From Konateibacter massiliensis (GTDB lineage Bacteria; Bacillota; Clostridia; Lachnospirales; Lachnospiraceae): a stretch of DNA of 64,000 bases. Each line of letters opens with the position of its first letter. Position 1 is the first letter of the stretch. Below are positions 53,448-63,232 of the stretch, piece after piece. The notes under the pieces are model-generated. The model worked only from the letters and a program-made list of their open reading frames with translations. It did not search any database and was not told the DNA's origin. The DNA is taken from contig NZ_LT860099.1 of NCBI RefSeq assembly GCF_900184995.1, forward strand, positions 2,046,886-2,110,885, in the 5' to 3' direction. Both the position numbers and the translations under genes were made by a program.

Positions 53448-54962
53448 TTACAACATTGCCTTTAATTCAGCTAACTCTCTTGCTATCTGTGCATCTAATT
53501 CTAAAATCTTATCCATAATCTCTGCTGTTGGAGGATATTCTATTTTTTCATACTCCACTTGCTTGTACTTGTTTATGGAAAGATCATATTCATTATCAAC
53601 GATTTCCTGCTTTAATACGAGAAAAGATTTTTCTGTTCTTGCTCTATTTTCTTCCTCTTTTTTGTTGTGGAATCTCTTAATAATATCTGGTATATCATTC
53701 TCCCGTACCTGTGTTCTTTTATCATCCAAACTAAATCCATCGGCTGTCATGTCATAGAACCATACATGATCCGTACCGCCATGCCCTGTTTTCGTAAATA
53801 TTAATATTCCAGTGGACACCCCTGCATAAGGTTTAAATACTCCTGAAGGCATTGAAATAATTGCTTCTAGTCTCTGATTTTCTACTACTTCTTTTCTAAT
53901 TGCTTTATGTGCAGTAGAGGAACCAAATAATACTCCGTCAGGCACAATACAAGCACATCTTCCTCCAATTTTTAACATTCTCACAAAGAGGGTAAGAAAC
54001 AATAATTCTGTTTTCTTTGTCTTGCACACTTTTAATAAATCAGGTGATACAGAATCCGCATCTAATGTCCCTTTAAATGGAGGATTTGCAAGAATTAATG
54101 AAAACTTATCTTTGTCCTGATTCTGCTCCGATAAACTATCTTTGTATTCAATAAATGGACTTTCTACTCCATGTGTCATCATATTCATCGCTCCAATTCG
54201 AAGCATTGTTCTGTCCATGTCATATCCAAAAAACATGTGGTTCATATAATGATCTTTTTTCTGTTTGTGAAAGAAGATTTCTTCCTTATGTTTTTCTTTT
54301 AAATATTCACTTGCTGTTACAAGAAATCCAGATGTTCCACAAGCAGGATCGCAAATCACATCATCGGCCTGTGGTTGCATTAGTTCTACCATCATGCGAA
54401 TAATATGCCTTGGAGTTCTAAACTGTCCATTCCTCCCTGATTGGGAAATTTTTGAAAGTAAATATTCATATACATCTCCACGAATATCAATCTCTGTCTT
54501 ATCCGTTTCTTTTTTTGTTTCTACCATAAGCTTATATATCTCGTCTAAGGAGTCCACAACTTTTGATAACACTAAAGGTGTTGGCAATTTAAAGATTGCA
54601 TCATCCATATATTTTGAATACGCACTATTTTTATCATTATGCAACGTTTTTATAAAAGGAAATACCCATTCCTGCATAATCGAATACATTTTAGGTGCCG
54701 GAAAGTCATGAAAAACAGACCATTTTAATTGTTTTCCAGCAATATTTCTATCCCCCATTTTAACATCTTCAGCAAATATACTCTTATAAGGTAATCCAAG
54801 CATTGCACTTTCTTTTGCCCTTGTATTATCTGAATCATCTAAATCATGAATGAACATAAGGTATGTAATTTGCTCAATTACTTCAAGAGGATTCACGAGT
54901 CCTCCTGCTGCAAATATATCCCATAAGCCATCAATTTTATTTTTTAATTCACCAGTTATCAT
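53448..54962 (-). CDS. hsdM: Type I restriction-modification methyltransferase subunit
   Basis: This 504-residue N6-adenine methyltransferase is needed for both modification and restriction. An N-terminal HsdM_N helical domain (about 1-130; LKNKIDGLWDIFAAGG) precedes the catalytic domain: SAM motif I DPACGTSGFLV near 207, the catalytic NPPF in LANPPF near 294, and CACIVPDGVLFGSS near 340. ATG 54962 is 1 bp after the fic stop codon and follows GAGAGGA, so the two genes are coupled. The ORF could be read further upstream, but only within fic. Confidence 0.95.
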   Translation of the reverse strand: MITGELKNKIDGLWDIFAAGGLVNPLEVIEQITYLMFIHDLDDSDNTRAKESAMLGLPYKSIFAEDVKMGDRNIAGKQLKWSVFHDFPAPKMYSIMQEWVFPFIKTLHNDKNSAYSKYMDDAIFKLPTPLVLSKVVDSLDEIYKLMVETKKETDKTEIDIRGDVYEYLLSKISQSGRNGQFRTPRHIIRMMVELMQPQADDVICDPACGTSGFLVTASEYLKEKHKEEIFFHKQKKDHYMNHMFFGYDMDRTMLRIGAMNMMTHGVESPFIEYKDSLSEQNQDKDKFSLILANPPFKGTLDADSVSPDLLKVCKTKKTELLFLTLFVRMLKIGGRCACIVPDGVLFGSSTAHKAIRKEVVENQRLEAIISMPSGVFKPYAGVSTGILIFTKTGHGGTDHVWFYDMTADGFSLDDKRTQVRENDIPDIIKRFHNKKEEENRARTEKSFLVLKQEIVDNEYDLSINKYKQVEYEKIEYPPTAEIMDKILELDAQIARELAELKAML

Positions 54963-54963
54963 T

Positions 54964-56025
54964 TTATTCGTCCTCTCTATTCCATGTATAAGCGGTATAA
55001 CGTCCCCCGCCAATCTTAATGATATCGCCTTTCTTTACCAAATTATTTAATGTTCGTTGTACCGTTACCTGACTAATATCAGGACATTTTTTCATAATAT
55101 CTGTTTTGGTGATTTTTCCAATTGTTTCTTTTATGATTTCTCTTACTCTGTCTGGTTTTGACATACCACTTGTTGTAAGCAATCTTACTCTTGAAGAAAA
55201 TTCACGATAAGCGTTTACAATAATTCCTAATGTATATTTGACAAATGGGGCATAATCATTCTCATTTTCATGCCAATTATAGGAACTCGATTGTAACGCT
55301 TCATAGTAAGTATCTTTGGATAATTCAACTAGTTTTTCTATACTAATATATTTTCCTACAATATAACCTGAACGGTATAATAGCAAAAGAGTTAACAATC
55401 GACTTATACGACCGTTTCCATCATTAAATGGATGGATACACAAAAAATCTATTACAAACATAGGGATAATAATTAATGGATCTACCAACTCATTATTATT
55501 CATAATATCATCGAATGCTTTACATAATTGTTCTATCGCTTCTGCTGTTTCCCATGAAGCAACTGGTTCAAACCTTACCTTTTTATTTCCTTGACTATCT
55601 GTTTCTGCTATGACATTATCTGAATTTTTGTAATGTCCACCGCTCTCCAGCCCACTAAACTTGTACAAGTCTCGATGTAACTGTAATATGATTGTTGGTT
55701 TGATTGGTATATGTTCATAGCTATCATGTATTGTATTTAGCACATCTCTATATCCTGCTATTTCTAACTCGTCCCTGGTCTTTGGGATAGTTTTAGCTTG
55801 TACAATTTTTTTCAATCGCTCATCTGATGTGTAAATACCTTCAATTCTATTTGATGCTTCAACACTCTGTATTTTCGCAATCTCGACTAATTCTGTTAAT
55901 TCATCGGCATACGACTCTATAAACAATGTCTGCTCGCCTTTAAATTCATGTATTTTGGAAAGCAATGACACAATATCTGGCGTTAATAAATCTTTCCACT
56001 TTTGATTATAATGGTAGTCTCGCAT
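54964..56025 (-). CDS. Fic-domain protein (predicted AMP transferase)
   Basis: This 353-residue protein has the Fic active-site motif HPFNDGNGRISR near 197, complete with the catalytic histidine, and an N-terminal inhibitory-helix motif SNRIEG near 60, so it should be a self-inhibited AMP transferase. A C-terminal winged helix-turn-helix (about 290-345; KTDIMKKCPDISQVTVQRTL, IIKIGGGRYTAYTW) suggests DNA binding. ATG 56025 follows GAGG. It is the first gene of the type I operon, coupled to hsdM, as in several island-borne Fic/hsd arrangements. The target protein is unknown; a regulatory or toxin role is inference. Confidence 0.9.
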   Translation of the reverse strand: MRDYHYNQKWKDLLTPDIVSLLSKIHEFKGEQTLFIESYADELTELVEIAKIQSVEASNRIEGIYTSDERLKKIVQAKTIPKTRDELEIAGYRDVLNTIHDSYEHIPIKPTIILQLHRDLYKFSGLESGGHYKNSDNVIAETDSQGNKKVRFEPVASWETAEAIEQLCKAFDDIMNNNELVDPLIIIPMFVIDFLCIHPFNDGNGRISRLLTLLLLYRSGYIVGKYISIEKLVELSKDTYYEALQSSSYNWHENENDYAPFVKYTLGIIVNAYREFSSRVRLLTTSGMSKPDRVREIIKETIGKITKTDIMKKCPDISQVTVQRTLNNLVKKGDIIKIGGGRYTAYTWNREDE

Positions 56026-56049
56026 TTTAATTACCTCATTCATATATTA

Positions 56050-56155
56050 ATTATATCACTTTTATGATTTTGAATTAATTAAATATTACAACTTAACGAT
56101 ATCATTGTCAATCATCAATTTAATCATTATTTATAAAATGATTAAATTGATGATT
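56050..56155 (-). promoter_or_regulatory. fic-hsd upstream region with an 18-bp perfect palindrome
   Basis: AATCATCAATTTAATCAT (56110-56127) and its exact inverse ATGATTAAATTGATGATT (56138-56155) flank a 10-bp AT centre. A TATAAT (56055-56050, minus strand) lies about 25 bp before the fic start. The palindrome, about 60 bp further upstream, could be an operator (possibly for the Fic winged helix) or an island boundary signal. Confidence 0.6.
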
Positions 56156-56287
56156 GCTTTGATTATATCAATTTTAAAAGATATAATCTAAATCCTTAGC
56201 GAGATATTTCACGAGCTTAATATTTATGATACAATGTTTTTAAAAATACATATTCATGTCAGTTATTTATAAAAATGAGGCAGCGAA

Positions 56288-56446
56288 ATGAAGGACGAAT
56301 CTATAGATAAAAAAATGTACCTTTTATCTTACCAAGCAGCGCATAAAATCAACGCTGATTACCCCCATGGTGTCTCATTATTTTCCTTATACTATATAAT
56401 AAGAACTTTGGTCGGTTCAATGATTGCAACTTCGGAACAAAAGTAA
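56288..56446 (+). CDS. Small hypothetical ORF
   Basis: A 52-codon reading frame starts with ATG 56288, preceded by GAGGCAGCGAA, and encodes a peptide beginning MKDESIDKKMYLLSYQAAHK with a weakly hydrophobic middle (VSLFSLYYIIRTLVGSMIA). I do not recognise it. It is followed within 3 bp by a terminator that could serve it or the convergent transporter operon. It may be a gene remnant at the edge of the island. Confidence 0.3.
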   Translation: MKDESIDKKMYLLSYQAAHKINADYPHGVSLFSLYYIIRTLVGSMIATSEQK

Positions 56447-56448
56447 TT

Positions 56449-56480
56449 TTAAGGGGTATGGCAAACGCCATACCCCTTAA
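56449..56480. terminator. Terminator of the amino-acid ABC operon
   Basis: TTAAGGGGTATGGC-AAAC-GCCATACCCCTTAA is a near-perfect stem between a small ORF and the convergent transporter operon. Confidence 0.8.
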
Positions 56481-56504
56481 CTTTACAACCTATTCTTCTA
56501 TCTC

Positions 56505-57425
56505 TTACTCAACAACTCCACCTTCAACAACTAAGCTGTCTGGGTCTGCTGCATCACCATATACCGGTGCAAGTGTCTCCTCGTAAGCAGCATGGAAGAA
56601 CTGCTCTTCTGCAAGACTCTTAATCTCGTCATTGATAAACTCAAGTAACTCTGTATTGCCCTTCTGAACTGCCGGTGCAATCGTGTCAATGCTTCCAAGG
56701 GAGTCTACACCAACTGCATAGCCTTCGTTTTCAAGTGCCCATGCAAGAACCTCTGTGTTGTCGGTAGAAAGTGCATCACCACGTCCGTCTAACAATGCGT
56801 TGTATGCCTCACTGTACTGGTCAAATTTTAAAAGCTTCACATCCGGGTAATTCTCGCTGAAGTAGGTTTCTGCTGTTGTTCCCTTGCTGATGATTAATGT
56901 CTTTCCGTTTAACTGCTCCGGCTCTGTAATCAATGCGCTCTCAGGGGATACAATACCAAGTGCTACCTTCATATACGGAAGGGCAAAATCAACTTGCTCT
57001 GCACGTTCCTCTGTCACGGTAAAGTTTGCTAAAATAATATCAACCTTTGCACTTACCAGGTATTCTACTCTGCTCGCAGCCTCAACCGGTACATATTCTA
57101 CTTCTACACCAAGGTCTTCTGCCAGTCTGTTTCCAAGGTATACGTCATAACCCTGAAAATCTCCGTTGGAATCTACATATCCAAATGGTTTCTTGTCGCT
57201 GAATACGCCGATTACGATTTTGCCGCTCTCTTTGATTTCATCCAGTGTTCTCGCTGTTCCATCTGTGCTTTCCGCAGCTGCGCTGTCTGCTGCTTCTGCT
57301 GTATCTGTAGTAGTTGCTGCTTCTGTGGAAGTTGCCGCTGAATCCTGTGTAGAATTTGAGCAGCCTGTTAAAGCGATTGCTCCTAAGCTAAGTGTCAATA
57401 GTGCTGTCAATAATTTTTTCTTCAT
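56505..57425 (-). CDS. Polar amino-acid ABC transporter substrate-binding lipoprotein
   Basis: This 306-residue lipoprotein captures the substrate outside the cell. The signal peptide (1-21) ends in the lipobox LTGC with the lipidated cysteine at about 22, and an Ala/Thr/Glu-rich linker follows. The binding domain is of family 3 (SBP_bac_3): GKIVIGVFSDKKPFGYVD, GYDVYLGNRLAEDLG, DIILANFTVTEERAEQVDFALPY and GDALSTDNTEVLAWA. Arginine/aspartate positions fit binding of a free amino acid, glutamate/aspartate-like or other polar type; the exact ligand cannot be read. It is the last gene of a four-gene operon. Confidence 0.92.
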   Translation of the reverse strand: MKKKLLTALLTLSLGAIALTGCSNSTQDSAATSTEAATTTDTAEAADSAAAESTDGTARTLDEIKESGKIVIGVFSDKKPFGYVDSNGDFQGYDVYLGNRLAEDLGVEVEYVPVEAASRVEYLVSAKVDIILANFTVTEERAEQVDFALPYMKVALGIVSPESALITEPEQLNGKTLIISKGTTAETYFSENYPDVKLLKFDQYSEAYNALLDGRGDALSTDNTEVLAWALENEGYAVGVDSLGSIDTIAPAVQKGNTELLEFINDEIKSLAEEQFFHAAYEETLAPVYGDAADPDSLVVEGGVVE

Positions 57426-57451
57426 AATATTTTCTCCTTTTCTATCTCCTA

Positions 57452-58225
57452 CTATATATTTGAACCGCTGTCTTTGGCGGTGTCAAAATCGAATACGTTT
57501 AAAAATTGTCTTGCCCTGTCAGTTTTTGGATTTGTAAAAAACTCCTTCGGGCTGCTCTCTTCTACCAGCTTACTGCTGTCTAAAAATATAATCCTGTCTG
57601 CGATTGCTCTCGCAAACTGCATTTCATGGGTCACAATTACCATTGTGCTTCCCTCTTTTGCAAGCTTTAACATAACATCCAGCACCTCTCGAACCATTTC
57701 CGGGTCCAGTGCCGCGGTTATCTCATCAAAAAGTATGACCTCGGGGTGCATACAGAGCGCTCTTACAATCGCAACTCTCTGCTTTTGTCCGCCGGATAGC
57801 TGTCTTGGGTATGCATTCTTTTTATCCAGCAAACCCACACGCTCCAGAAGCTTTTCTGCTTCTTCCTTTACTTCCTTTTTATCGCGGCGCTGTGATTTCA
57901 CAGGTCCAAGTAGAATATTATCCAATATTGTCAGATGAGGGAATAAATCATAGCTTTGGAATACCATTCCGACCTTCTGTCTTACCAGATGCATCTTTTT
58001 ATCCTGATTGCTGATTTTTTCACCGCTCAAGTATATTTCGCCCTCCTGGATCTGCTCCAGCCCATTGATACATCGAAGAAGGGTGCTTTTTCCACAGCCG
58101 GAGGGACCTAGTATCACAACGACCTCTCCCCTATGGACATCTATATTAATATCGTTTAATACAACCGTTTCATCATAGTTTTTCTTTAAATGCTTGATTT
58201 CTAATATTTTTTCTTTCTGGCTCAT
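57452..58225 (-). CDS. Amino-acid ABC transporter ATP-binding protein
   Basis: This protein of about 257 residues is a GlnQ-type ATPase: Walker A GPSGCGKSTLLRCING near 41, Q-loop VGMVFQSYDLFPHLT, signature LSGGQKQRVAIVRAL, Walker B VILFDEITAALDPE (the usual EPTSALD reads EITAALD), and switch histidine in VTHEM. ATG 58225 follows GAGGTG; GTG 58237 is an alternate start. It powers the two adjacent permeases. Confidence 0.93.
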   Translation of the reverse strand: MSQKEKILEIKHLKKNYDETVVLNDINIDVHRGEVVVILGPSGCGKSTLLRCINGLEQIQEGEIYLSGEKISNQDKKMHLVRQKVGMVFQSYDLFPHLTILDNILLGPVKSQRRDKKEVKEEAEKLLERVGLLDKKNAYPRQLSGGQKQRVAIVRALCMHPEVILFDEITAALDPEMVREVLDVMLKLAKEGSTMVIVTHEMQFARAIADRIIFLDSSKLVEESSPKEFFTNPKTDRARQFLNVFDFDTAKDSGSNI

Positions 58226-58238
58226 TTCGATTTTCACC

Positions 58239-58916
58239 TCAATCCTTCCATTTTTTCTCCAGCCTTACCGAGAGCCTTGATATCGGATAACATACAATAA
58301 AATATAAGAAAAAGATAAATGCGTATATCCACAATGCTGCGGAAGGAACCGTTAAGCGGTTTGCCTCTATAATCTGCTGTCCTACCTTTACCATCTCGAC
58401 CACACCAATCAGTACAATTAACGAGGTCGTCTTTATCATTCTTGTTACCAGATTGATTGCAAGCGGCAGTAATCTTCGAATCGTCTGCGGTATAATAATG
58501 TGCTGGTACACCTGAAAATCAGTCAGCCCGATTGCCTTACCGCTTTCATACTGATGCTTTGGAATGGACTGCAGTGCACCTCTCACCAAATCTCCCATTT
58601 CCGCCGTTCCCCATATCGTAAACACGATAACCGCCGACACCTCGCCTGAAAGGTTAATGCCGAATGCCTTTGTCAGCCCGAAGTAGACAAGAAACAATAA
58701 CACAAGCTGTGGCATAATACGGACAAATTCCAGATAAACTCTTGTGACCGCTTTGGTAACGGGATTTTTCATATTCATCACCATTCCAAGCAGTATGCCA
58801 AGAATAATGGAAAGTGCAACGCTTAAGAGTGAGATTTGAAGGGTAACCCCAAGTCCGCCAAGCAATCTTATTAAATTTTTACCTTCAAAAAGAACTCTAA
58901 TTCCCAAATCCTGCAT
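58239..58916 (-). CDS. Amino-acid ABC transporter permease
   Basis: This 225-residue His/Glu/Gln/Arg-type permease has about five hydrophobic segments. The EAA coupling loop reads YESGKAIGLTDFQVYQHIIIPQTIRRLLP (split here across about 130-158). It pairs with the upstream permease as a heterodimer. ATG 58916 follows AGAGGAAG, and its start overlaps the upstream gene by 20 bp, so translation is coupled. Confidence 0.92.
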   Translation of the reverse strand: MQDLGIRVLFEGKNLIRLLGGLGVTLQISLLSVALSIILGILLGMVMNMKNPVTKAVTRVYLEFVRIMPQLVLLFLVYFGLTKAFGINLSGEVSAVIVFTIWGTAEMGDLVRGALQSIPKHQYESGKAIGLTDFQVYQHIIIPQTIRRLLPLAINLVTRMIKTTSLIVLIGVVEMVKVGQQIIEANRLTVPSAALWIYAFIFFLYFIVCYPISRLSVRLEKKWKD

Positions 58917-59556
58917 AGCGCAACTTCCTCTCTATTAACGAAAAAATAATTGATATCGGCAATAAAATAATCAGGTAAGCCACTACAAGCATCAAAAGAG
59001 CCTCATCCGTCTTATAATACAGACCAATCAAATCCTTTGCTACATACATCAAATCTGCAAGTGCCACTGCACTGAATACGGACGTTTCCTTGATTAAAAA
59101 TATTACATTGGCGCTAAATGCCGGCATTGATATCGTCACTGCCTGCGGCAGTATAATATGCCAAAATACCTGGAACTTTGTCAGTCCAATGCTTAGTCCC
59201 GACTCTCTTTGAATATTCGGAATTGCCTCCAAGCCGCTTCGAAATGCCTCTGCCATATAGCTTCCTCCAAGAAATACCAAACCTACGATGGCACACGCCT
59301 CGGAGCTGAGTACAATTCCGATTTTCGGCAATCCAAAGTATAAAAAGAATAACTGGATTAATAATGGAGTGTTTCTTGATAGTTCAATATAGGCTGTCAC
59401 TATCTTATGTATGATGGGTATTTTATAATAACGCACTAAGCTACAAACAAATCCAACTATGACGGAAAGTAAAATTCCGATTACCGCAATGGTCAGCGTC
59501 AATCTTGCTGCCTCAACATACAGGGGAAGATATTTTGATATAAACTGTATATCCAT
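58897..59556 (-). CDS. Amino-acid ABC transporter permease
   Basis: This 219-residue permease of the same family begins MDIQFISKYLPLYVEAARLTL and has about five hydrophobic segments. The coupling loop contains QRESGLSIGLTKFQVFWHIILPQAV near 125-149. ATG 59556 follows AAAGAGGTAG. It is the first gene of the operon permease-permease-ATPase-binding protein. Confidence 0.92.
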   Translation of the reverse strand: MDIQFISKYLPLYVEAARLTLTIAVIGILLSVIVGFVCSLVRYYKIPIIHKIVTAYIELSRNTPLLIQLFFLYFGLPKIGIVLSSEACAIVGLVFLGGSYMAEAFRSGLEAIPNIQRESGLSIGLTKFQVFWHIILPQAVTISMPAFSANVIFLIKETSVFSAVALADLMYVAKDLIGLYYKTDEALLMLVVAYLIILLPISIIFSLIERKLRYAGFGN

Positions 59557-59699
59557 TTGTCTACCTCTTTCTATTTCCTATTTCTTACTTACATATTATT
59601 CATATCAACTTACTATGAAATTGATATTACTATTTTTTTAACCAGAAGTCAAGAAAAATTTTTATATTATTATATTAATTAAATTCAAATTAAAGAATA

Positions 59700-59831
59700 G
59701 GAACAAAGCAGACAAGTCCGCATAACTCCCTAATCCCTCACTCACGAGGGGCTCGGCTGCTTGGTGGCGCCGAACGCAATCACACAGCGACATCTTCCAC
59801 TTGCATTCGTGCGCATAATATTTGTTTTTAT
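59700..59831. repeat. Gene-free intergenic block with a repeat-like segment
   Basis: The stretch 59557-59987 has no credible gene. It includes a GC-richer block with CTCACTCACGAGGGGCTCGG, GGCGCCGAACGCAATC and CTTCCACTTGCATTCGTGCG followed by CATAATAT. The last part resembles the end of the repeat at 26761-26850 (CTTCCACTCCGCGAGGTGCG, CATAATAG), so it is probably a diverged member of that family. Confidence 0.4.
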
Positions 59832-59871
59832 CATAGGAATTTGGAAGCAATCCCCTATAATAGAATACAAA

Positions 59872-59918
59872 ATGTGGCTTTCATGCATATTCAAATTAAT
59901 ATTGCAAGAAAGCCACAT
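59872..59918 (-). terminator. Terminator of the LytTR/LiaF-like operon
   Basis: ATGTGGCTTTC pairs with GAAAGCCACAT, with TGCA repeated just inside; on the minus strand TTTTGTATT follows. Confidence 0.75.
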
Positions 59919-59987
59919 AGACTTTATTTATCTTATTCAATTGCTTGAAGAGCAAAGTGTGCTACCCGACTGCTTCTCTCTCATTTC

Positions 59988-60689
59988 CTATACATAAATA
60001 ATCGTAATCCCCGCAAAGCTTGAATTTCCAACCAATGTCACAGTCGGGACACCCGTGCTTTGATTTTTATTTTTCTCCTCGATTGCTCCGAAGGAGGTGT
60101 TTGCTTTGTTTACCACATTCCACTGCTTCGGTATAAACAACTCCACTCCTGCAAAGGATACATCAAGTGCAATAACTGCATTGTCGCCTCGAATCACAGC
60201 ATTGTCAAAATATACCTTCATTGCACCAAAGGAACAGCTTAAATCTGCTTGTTTGAAATCTTCTGCATTTACATATTTGATTGTAGAGCCAAATTTACTC
60301 TCAAAGAAAAAACTGCTGTCATCCGCTTCGTCAATAATCTCCTGAAAATGCTCATCGTTCACATAGCCCTTATAACGTCTGTAATGATGTCTGTCATGGA
60401 ATATAATAGAAAGTCCGATACTTCCAAGTAATGCGGCACCCAGTACCGGCCAAGGCGTAATGCTTGTGATCCCAAGCACATCATCATAGATGATGCACAA
60501 AAATGCTGCCGGAAATAATATACCGGAAAAATGCATATACCTTATGCTCCGTACCATATAAGGCACCAAAAATACGGTCAATATAACGCTGAATAAATTG
60601 ATACCCTCAAAATATCCCAATCGATTTACAATAATAAAAATTCCTGCCACAATAAAAAGTAATCCCCAAAAAGTCTTTTCTTTGTTCAT
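59988..60689 (-). CDS. LiaF-like membrane protein
   Basis: This 233-residue protein has an N-terminal half with four hydrophobic segments (about 8-110; WGLLFIVAGIFIIVNRLGYF) and a C-terminal beta-rich domain (about 145-233; CSFGAMKVYFDNAVIRGDN, SFAGVELFIPKQW) like the C-terminal domain of LiaF, which restrains cell-envelope stress signalling. ATG 60689 overlaps the stop of the LytTR gene as ATGA, so the two are coupled. Here the partner is a LytTR regulator rather than a LiaRS two-component system, so a membrane-sensor/regulator pair is inferred. Confidence 0.85.
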   Translation of the reverse strand: MNKEKTFWGLLFIVAGIFIIVNRLGYFEGINLFSVILTVFLVPYMVRSIRYMHFSGILFPAAFLCIIYDDVLGITSITPWPVLGAALLGSIGLSIIFHDRHHYRRYKGYVNDEHFQEIIDEADDSSFFFESKFGSTIKYVNAEDFKQADLSCSFGAMKVYFDNAVIRGDNAVIALDVSFAGVELFIPKQWNVVNKANTSFGAIEEKNKNQSTGVPTVTLVGNSSFAGITIIYV

Positions 60690-61147
60690 AGACTCATCCT
60701 CTTTTCTTCTAATTTTTCTTTTAACAGCTTATAATAATATCTTGATACAAATACCTGCTTATGTGTATTCTGAAACTGAACAATACTTGACGCCGTCAGA
60801 TTACGGCTAATGGAATAAATATGGTTCACATTCAATATGGTTGATTTGGATATTCTCATAAAATATCCTGGCAAAAGCTCCTCCAATTCATAAAGCTTTC
60901 GTTTTGTCTGATAAACATTATCTAGTGTGTGCACACAAATACCGTTTCTCTCTGTCTCGAAAAACAATATTTCTTCTAAAGCCAGATAATATTCCGTGTC
61001 CCCCTTATAGAAGACAAAGCGCTGCGCTTTTGAAGCAATATCCGATACAAACTTCTGTATTTGATAAATCTTGTCATTTACCTCTTTGCAGCGGATTATG
61101 ATTTCTTCTTCTGTTAAATTCTCATCTACTTCAATTCGTATTTTCAT
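60686..61147 (-). CDS. LytTR-family DNA-binding regulator
   Basis: This 153-residue protein has a LytTR DNA-binding domain at about 50-148 (YYLALEEILFFETERNGICVHT, YELEELLPGYFMRISKSTILNVNHI) and no receiver domain. Its N terminus is a short helical segment (about 8-40). Stand-alone LytTR regulators often pair with a membrane partner, here the LiaF-like gene with which it overlaps by 4 bp. The signal is unknown; cell-envelope stress is a reasonable guess from the partner. Confidence 0.87.
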   Translation of the reverse strand: MKIRIEVDENLTEEEIIIRCKEVNDKIYQIQKFVSDIASKAQRFVFYKGDTEYYLALEEILFFETERNGICVHTLDNVYQTKRKLYELEELLPGYFMRISKSTILNVNHIYSISRNLTASSIVQFQNTHKQVFVSRYYYKLLKEKLEEKRMSL

Positions 61148-61268
61148 TTCCTCATCTCCATACTGCTATTATAACAAGAATTATTCTGCTGTAAATGCTT
61201 TTTGAGCGAGTGGTAAAATATTTAGGGTAAGTGGTTTAGATTTTTAAATGAAGAGTGTAAGAAAGCGT

Positions 61269-61306
61269 AAAAAAAGCTTTTATATAGTTTTTCCTATACA
61301 AAAGCT
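61269..61306 (-). terminator. Terminator of the chemotaxis receptor gene
   Basis: On the minus strand AGCTTTTGTATAG and CTATATAAAAGCT form a stem with one mismatch, followed by seven T. Confidence 0.85.
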
Positions 61307-61323
61307 CTTTCCTTTTTATTTTC

Positions 61324-63030
61324 TTATGACAACTTAAATTGCCCTACGATATCTTCCAAATCCTTTGCACAATTAAAGCTTTCCTCCGCAAGGCTATTTG
61401 TTTCGCTGGCTCTTTCTACCATACCCGCAGTTTTCTCTGCAATATCTGTCACTCCGAGACTGGATTCCCCGATTGTATCCTTGATGCCCGACAAAGCGTC
61501 CGCAATCATATTGATAGAAAGTGCCAAGTCTTCCATTGCACCGTGGATATCATTCATATCATTTTTAAATACTGTAGCATCCTCATTGTACTGCTCGCCG
61601 ACCTTAATAAATCCTTCGTAGTCCTCCAAGACAGCGCCACCTAAAAATTGTGTCGTTTCATCCAAACATTCCGCCATATTTTCTACGGCATAGTTTACCT
61701 CATCCACAACTTGGTTTATATTAGAAACCTCCTTCGAGGTCTGCTCTGCTAATTTTCCGATTTCGGATGCAACTACCGCAAAACCTCTTCCTGCCTCGCC
61801 CGCTCTTGCCGCCTCAATGCTTGCATTCAATGCCAGCAAGCCCGTCTGCGAGGAAATCTCCATAATAGCCTTCGTCAACACATTGATTTTTTCCACCGCC
61901 CTTGAATCGGCTATGGCTTTATCCGACTTAGCACGCACTGAACTGTAAATTTCCTTTGTTTTATCGCTTGCCTCAACAGTATTATCGCGAAGAGAACCTG
62001 CCCTCTTCATAATTTCTCCGGAACGGCCTGCTCCCTCCTGAGAAAGTTTGCTGATATCCGATGCTCCGGCTTTAATGTCATTTATATTTTCAAAAATAGT
62101 TTCCGTTGTAGCTGCCGTTTCCTCCATGCCTGCTGCCAGCTCCTCTGTCGTAGCAGAATTATCGGCAGACATCTGATTTACTACATGAATAACATCCTGT
62201 AAGCTGCTGACACTGCTTTTGATACGAACCTCCGCACTGTCAATCTTTCGTACCATCTCTCTGAGACTTTTCCTCATGTCATGTACCGCTCTTGCCATCT
62301 CTCCGGTCTCATCACGGCGTTTGGTCATTTTTTCGCTGTTGTCACGATGGCGGAAATTAAATTCAGCGGTGTCATGGATGATCTCTGTCAACTGCTTAAT
62401 CGGCTTTACAAGAAAGCTGCCAACCACAAAGCCGTACAGTCCCATAACGATAACGATGATAACCGCGATTATCACAGATGTCTTCACAATATCGTTAATC
62501 GGCTTCATAATTTCATCCTCATCTGCCGTTACAACCAAAATATCATTGTTTTTGGTAATTGCATAGCTAGCATATTTCATAACACCCTTGTACTCGTAGA
62601 TAATAACGCTGTCAGCAGGAATTTTTCCCCCCTGCAATTGGGCAACAAGTCCTTTTACCACCTCATTTTCGACGCTCGATCCGATTTTATCCGCTGTCGG
62701 GTGATATTTCATAATCCCGTCCGCGGCCACCAGATAGGCGTAGGAGCTTGCTGCATTCTCTACCTTAACACTTCCCAGAACGTCTGCATATTGTTCTGCT
62801 GTTATTTCCTTACCGTCCGACAGATTATCCAAAATAGTTCTCTCGGAGGCAGCCATGTTCAGCATATAAGATTTCGTCGTATTGGAAACCAAATTTCTGC
62901 TGATTGGTATTACTGTAAACATACATATAATAATTGCAATTAAAACAGAACTTATAATTGCCGCTATTACTTTTGCCTTAATCGACGCTATCTGAAGCGT
63001 ATTTTTTTTATTCTTTTGTACTTGGCTCAT
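61324..63030 (-). CDS. Methyl-accepting chemotaxis protein
   Basis: This 568-residue receptor has TM1 at about 20-42, a single-Cache-like outside domain (about 43-180; [21 protein letters not shown]), TM2 at about 186-208, a HAMP domain (about 210-262; [21 protein letters not shown]), and a C-terminal signalling domain whose hairpin tip is [20 protein letters not shown], then [18 protein letters not shown]. It senses an outside ligand and controls CheA, implying a motile cell. The ligand is unknown. ATG 63030 follows AGGGAGA. It appears to be transcribed alone. Confidence 0.93.
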   Translation of the reverse strand: MSQVQKNKKNTLQIASIKAKVIAAIISSVLIAIIICMFTVIPISRNLVSNTTKSYMLNMAASERTILDNLSDGKEITAEQYADVLGSVKVENAASSYAYLVAADGIMKYHPTADKIGSSVENEVVKGLVAQLQGGKIPADSVIIYEYKGVMKYASYAITKNNDILVVTADEDEIMKPINDIVKTSVIIAVIIVIVMGLYGFVVGSFLVKPIKQLTEIIHDTAEFNFRHRDNSEKMTKRRDETGEMARAVHDMRKSLREMVRKIDSAEVRIKSSVSSLQDVIHVVNQMSADNSATTEELAAGMEETAATTETIFENINDIKAGASDISKLSQEGAGRSGEIMKRAGSLRDNTVEASDKTKEIYSSVRAKSDKAIADSRAVEKINVLTKAIMEISSQTGLLALNASIEAARAGEAGRGFAVVASEIGKLAEQTSKEVSNINQVVDEVNYAVENMAECLDETTQFLGGAVLEDYEGFIKVGEQYNEDATVFKNDMNDIHGAMEDLALSINMIADALSGIKDTIGESSLGVTDIAEKTAGMVERASETNSLAEESFNCAKDLEDIVGQFKLS

Positions 63031-63232
63031 TATCTAATCTCCCTATGTGCGCTAATTTTTCTTTTATTATAACATGATATTATTTTAATTAAATAATCCA
63101 TTTGTCCTAATTCATGAAATTTTTATTATTTATATATAATTTATCATAAAAGAAAAATATCTTTTGATCTCTTAGTCAATCCAGCTTATGAAAATAAAAA
63201 GGAAACTGTGGTAATTCTAACATTTTAAACGT

